Assembly: GCA_021810905.1 (NCBI GenBank)
Contig: JAJZQH010000001.1
Span: 267,891 to 331,890, forward strand
DNA: 64,000 nt
From: a bacterium
GTDB lineage: Bacteria > UBA10199 > 2-02-FULL-44-16 > JAAZCA01
Direction of reading: 5' to 3'
A program made the position numbers and the translations under genes. Under the pieces are notes generated by a model that searched no databases, was not told the DNA's origin, and saw only the letters and a list, made by a program, of their open reading frames with translations. Position 1 is the stretch's first letter. The number at the start of each line of letters is the position of its first letter. Shown here in pieces: positions 61,765-64,000 of the stretch.

Positions 61765-61934
61765 CTCGATATTCTCATCACATCATCAAACCCTTCGCAA
61801 GGGGCCCCAATGGTTCGCACGCCCGACTGCGGCCATTCCAGACAGAACTGCTCATGCAGCAGCAGCGAGGCAGCAAGAAAATCATTCGCGCCCATCACGG
61901 CCCAGAACTGTTCGACAAATTGTTTGGGAGTCAT
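61761..61934 (-). pseudogene. SnoaL-like gene, 5' remnant D
   Basis: The 57-codon frame starts MTPKQFVEQFWAVMGANDF and keeps about 40 residues of the family (to LEWPQSGVRTIG) before ending. AGGA lies eight bases before the ATG. Its upstream 65 bases match those of remnant C. It may still be translated, because it is coupled to the M23 peptidase start. Confidence 0.65.
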
Positions 61935-62052
61935 CGCAAGAATCCTCATAACTCAATCACCAAACCCCTAACGCCCTCTTGCTCCACCTTACTGGTTCGC
62001 ATTCCCAACTTGTCGCTTGTCAAGACTTGACACCTTGGTTTACGTTCCAAAA

Positions 62053-63618
62053 TTAGCGCGGTGAGTGCGGTTTCTTGTCATTCTTGCTGATGACGCCGGC
62101 GAGCGCCCTGACGAACCTTGGGCTTTTGGCGAAGAGGCCTCGCGCTTCCGGTAATCTGCCGATCATCCTCAGGTACGCGCTAGAGGCAACGACTATATGG
62201 CGTCGCAGTTCTTGCCTGAAGGGTGCGCTGCCCAAACCGCCTAGTAGTGCGGCCTCCTCCTGCGCCTTCTGATAGCAATCCTCTGCGGCCTGCAGCAGAT
62301 AATCGATCGTGCTCATGGTGTTCTCCATGCGCAGGTGCCGTGCAGGGACCCACAGGAAGCCGTGATTATGGATCTCGCGCTGCGCAAAATATTCTTCCAG
62401 CGCGTTCCTAGCCTCATCGTAAAGACCGGCGCCGGCCAGCCGTCTGGCGAGAGTGACCATGCTTGCATTTTCATCATAGATACCGCGATTCCTGAAGGCG
62501 CGGACCCTCTCTTGGTAGAGAGCGGCCGCGGTGCGCAGCTCCGGGATCATTTTCTGTTCGGCAAGGGCCCAGATCAGGTCGCTCATCACTTCGTCTGCAG
62601 ACTCCTCATCGAACGAGTCGATCGTTTCGAGGTCTTGATGGGTCTTAAGGTACTTCTTAACATAGGCGAGATTCTTTTTGGCCAGCGCAGAGGCTTCGGC
62701 TATCCGTCCCGCCTTAAAGAGGGCGACGGAGAGAGTGAGTTCGTAAGACCTACAGATGGGATCGGTGTAGATGGACACATCGATCACCTCCGGCAACTCG
62801 GCAAGCAGGTCGCGATCGCCAAGGAGGCTTGCGGTGCTGAGCATGCGTCGCATGATGAACCGCTGATCGACATCGGCATCCTCATTAAACTCCTGACGAT
62901 CCGAGATGATAAGGCGCACGTTCTCTGCTGCCTCGCCGCGCATGCCGACGCTCACCATCAGCTCGGCGAGGGATAAGAGCCCATGCCTCCCGAAGATGGC
63001 GATCGGCGAAGGCACTTCTTCTGATAGGAACTTCAGGATTCGACGCGCCTCTTCCTCCTGGCCCAGCTTGACGAAATGGGGGATTGCCTCGTTCAGCACG
63101 AGACGGCGTTGCTCGCGAGTGATCTCCTGAGGAGAGGATTGGATTGCGGCGAGCGCAACCGACGCATCATCCTTCAGCGGTTTCACGACCGGCGCCTCCG
63201 TGCCGAGGTGCATGCGGCAAAGGATGAGGGCTCGTCTGTTCAGATAATCGTTTCGCCCCTCTGGATCGCGGATCTTGCGGATTACGGCGAGCGCCTCATC
63301 CAGCAGCTCCACTGCCTTTGAGAAATGGGCCACGGACTTTGTTACCGCATGCCAGCGGGCATCCGCCATCTCCTGCTTCATCAATCGAGCGGCGGTAATC
63401 TGCCGAACTACCTCTGGCTCAAAGGGGATTTCGTAGCGGGCAAGGAGAGTCTTCAGTTCCCTATCTTTTCCGCATTCCACATAGCGATCGACAACTTCCT
63501 CTGCCTCGCTAATGGCATCTGGAGAGGTTTCCGGGAACTCGCCAAGAGTGCTCGAGCCAGTGTTAAGGGCTGGAGATAGGAAATAAGAAAAAGATGGAGC
63601 GCCAAATATGCTGACCAT
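62053..63618 (-). CDS. Helical-repeat (TPR-like) protein
   Basis: The 521-residue protein is almost entirely helical, with repeated pairs of helices typical of tetratricopeptide-type scaffolds (VELLDEALAVIRKI, LFKAGRIAEASALAKKNL, LAGAGLYDEARNALEEY). It starts MVSIFGAPSFSYFLSPAL, with a short hydrophobic patch but no clear signal peptide. It is soluble and should be a protein-protein interaction platform. No catalytic motif. The start at 63618 is not supported by a strong ribosome binding site. Confidence 0.65.
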   Translation of the reverse strand: MVSIFGAPSFSYFLSPALNTGSSTLGEFPETSPDAISEAEEVVDRYVECGKDRELKTLLARYEIPFEPEVVRQITAARLMKQEMADARWHAVTKSVAHFSKAVELLDEALAVIRKIRDPEGRNDYLNRRALILCRMHLGTEAPVVKPLKDDASVALAAIQSSPQEITREQRRLVLNEAIPHFVKLGQEEEARRILKFLSEEVPSPIAIFGRHGLLSLAELMVSVGMRGEAAENVRLIISDRQEFNEDADVDQRFIMRRMLSTASLLGDRDLLAELPEVIDVSIYTDPICRSYELTLSVALFKAGRIAEASALAKKNLAYVKKYLKTHQDLETIDSFDEESADEVMSDLIWALAEQKMIPELRTAAALYQERVRAFRNRGIYDENASMVTLARRLAGAGLYDEARNALEEYFAQREIHNHGFLWVPARHLRMENTMSTIDYLLQAAEDCYQKAQEEAALLGGLGSAPFRQELRRHIVVASSAYLRMIGRLPEARGLFAKSPRFVRALAGVISKNDKKPHSPR

Positions 63619-63874
63619 GGGAAACCGCCTATGGAACGCAATATAGCGAGGTCTATTTTGTTAGCCCTCGGTGCAATCTTCGTCAACCCTCGGGAATAGT
63701 TGCTCGATATTAAAGTCCAAATCCGACACTAGATGTAAGTGATTGATCTGACACATCAAAATCGGCGAAAATTTTGGATTCATCCGGGATTTTTGTGTCT
63801 GCGAGAGAAAAATGAAACGAGATTAGACGTGCAGATTCAGAGCAGGAGAGACGAGAAAGACAAAGTCGAGAGAG
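63619..63874. other. Intergenic stretch before the insertion sequence
   Basis: Contains the presumed promoter of the helical-repeat gene; CCCTCGG occurs twice within 25 bases (near 63670 and 63695). Apart from that I see no gene; the only ORFs are short and lack ribosome binding sites. Confidence 0.4.
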
Positions 63875-64000
63875 GGTCCGAACCTGGTACATAGGTAACA
63901 GAATAGACCGGGATCATGGGTGACACTATTTAGGGTATGGAGAGGAGGATTCCATGCCCTGGAAAGAGAGTCACCTAATGGACGAGAGGATACGATTTAT
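63875..64000 (+). mobile_element. Left end of an IS481-type insertion sequence (partial)
   Basis: The leader GTCCGAACCTGGTACATAGG, then ACAGAATAGACC and ATGGGTGACACT, is of a kind commonly seen before IS481 transposases. The left boundary is not certain; it is near 63875. The element continues beyond the window. Confidence 0.7.
63954..64000 (+). CDS. IS481-family transposase, N-terminal fragment (window edge)
   Basis: GAGGAGG lies five bases before the ATG. The first residues, MPWKESHLMDERIRF, match the standard start of IS481/IS3-like transposases (MPWKE, then MDxRxxF before the helix-turn-helix). The gene runs off the right edge, so intactness cannot be judged. Confidence 0.8.
   Translation, partial: MPWKESHLMDERIRF

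Noticed and set aside
63710..63892. 60-codon minus-strand ORF before the insertion sequence
   Set aside because: No ribosome binding site and overlaps the insertion sequence end.
1..64000. CRISPR array, tRNA or rRNA genes
   Set aside because: No regular spaced repeats and no cloverleaf or rRNA-like stretch were found on reading the intergenic regions.

Overview
The window is a GC-rich, gene-dense bacterial chromosome segment with mixed strands and short operons. Lipoprotein signal peptides, an outer-membrane porin-like barrel and an OmpA-family protein show a Gram-negative cell. Several gene families point to a deltaproteobacteria-like lineage: a TIGR02147 protein, an FG-GAP/integrin-like lipoprotein, a Cys-rich protein with a MYXO-CTERM-like tail, a complex-I-related membrane operon, bacteriohemerythrins and HydE. 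This placement is inference, since no rRNA or other phylogenetic marker lies in the window. No tRNA, rRNA or CRISPR array was seen.

Layout. 1-2 kb: a partial hypothetical gene and an FG-GAP lipoprotein. 2.3-8 kb: an AmpG-like permease, a three-gene proton-translocating transhydrogenase operon (pntAA-pntAB-pntB) whose two spacers each hold a long nested palindrome, and a porin-like gene whose start codon sits in the loop of a predicted hairpin. 8-14.3 kb: a fused aspartokinase/diaminopimelate decarboxylase, then phosphoketolase and acetate kinase, which together make acetate and ATP. 14.3-20.6 kb: an orphan soluble histidine-kinase-like protein divergent from a periplasmic Cache-like protein, HydE, a hypothetical gene and a cold-shock gene. 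20.8-28.7 kb: a seven-gene operon for an energy-converting hydrogenase-related (Ehr-type) complex. Its catalytic-type subunit lacks all four nickel-binding cysteines, and its first gene is an HTH/PTS-IIA regulator. 28.8-35.8 kb: hemerythrin, asparagine synthetase, a lipid-kinase-like protein, a NYN nuclease and small secreted Cys-tailed proteins. 36-40.4 kb: two neighbouring soluble kinase-like proteins, one degenerate, and a hypothetical gene. 40.6-45.5 kb: arsM-sigZ, a DUF486 membrane protein, and a TIGR02147-lipoprotein-lipoprotein cluster. 45.5-51.4 kb: two divergent radical SAM enzymes, OmpA and the Cys-rich surface protein.

51.5-64 kb is accessory in character. Two hypothetical-gene cassettes share the same roughly 50-base leader and the same roughly 40-base downstream repeat. 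The region also holds a VanX-like dipeptidase, a DUF4143 ATPase directly behind a perfect 34-base palindrome, at least four broken copies of a SnoaL-like gene around one intact copy, a decayed MntA/HepT toxin-antitoxin pair, an M23 peptidase, a helical-repeat protein, and the first bases of an IS481-type transposase at the right edge.

Working together: transhydrogenase, the Ehr complex, phosphoketolase/acetate kinase, hemerythrins and HydE suggest an anaerobic or microaerobic fermenter that balances NAD(P)H and ion gradients. The most interesting items are the Ni-ligand-free Ehr complex with its PTS-like regulator, the paired-flank cassettes, the palindrome at the DUF4143 ATPase, and the hairpin over the porin start.
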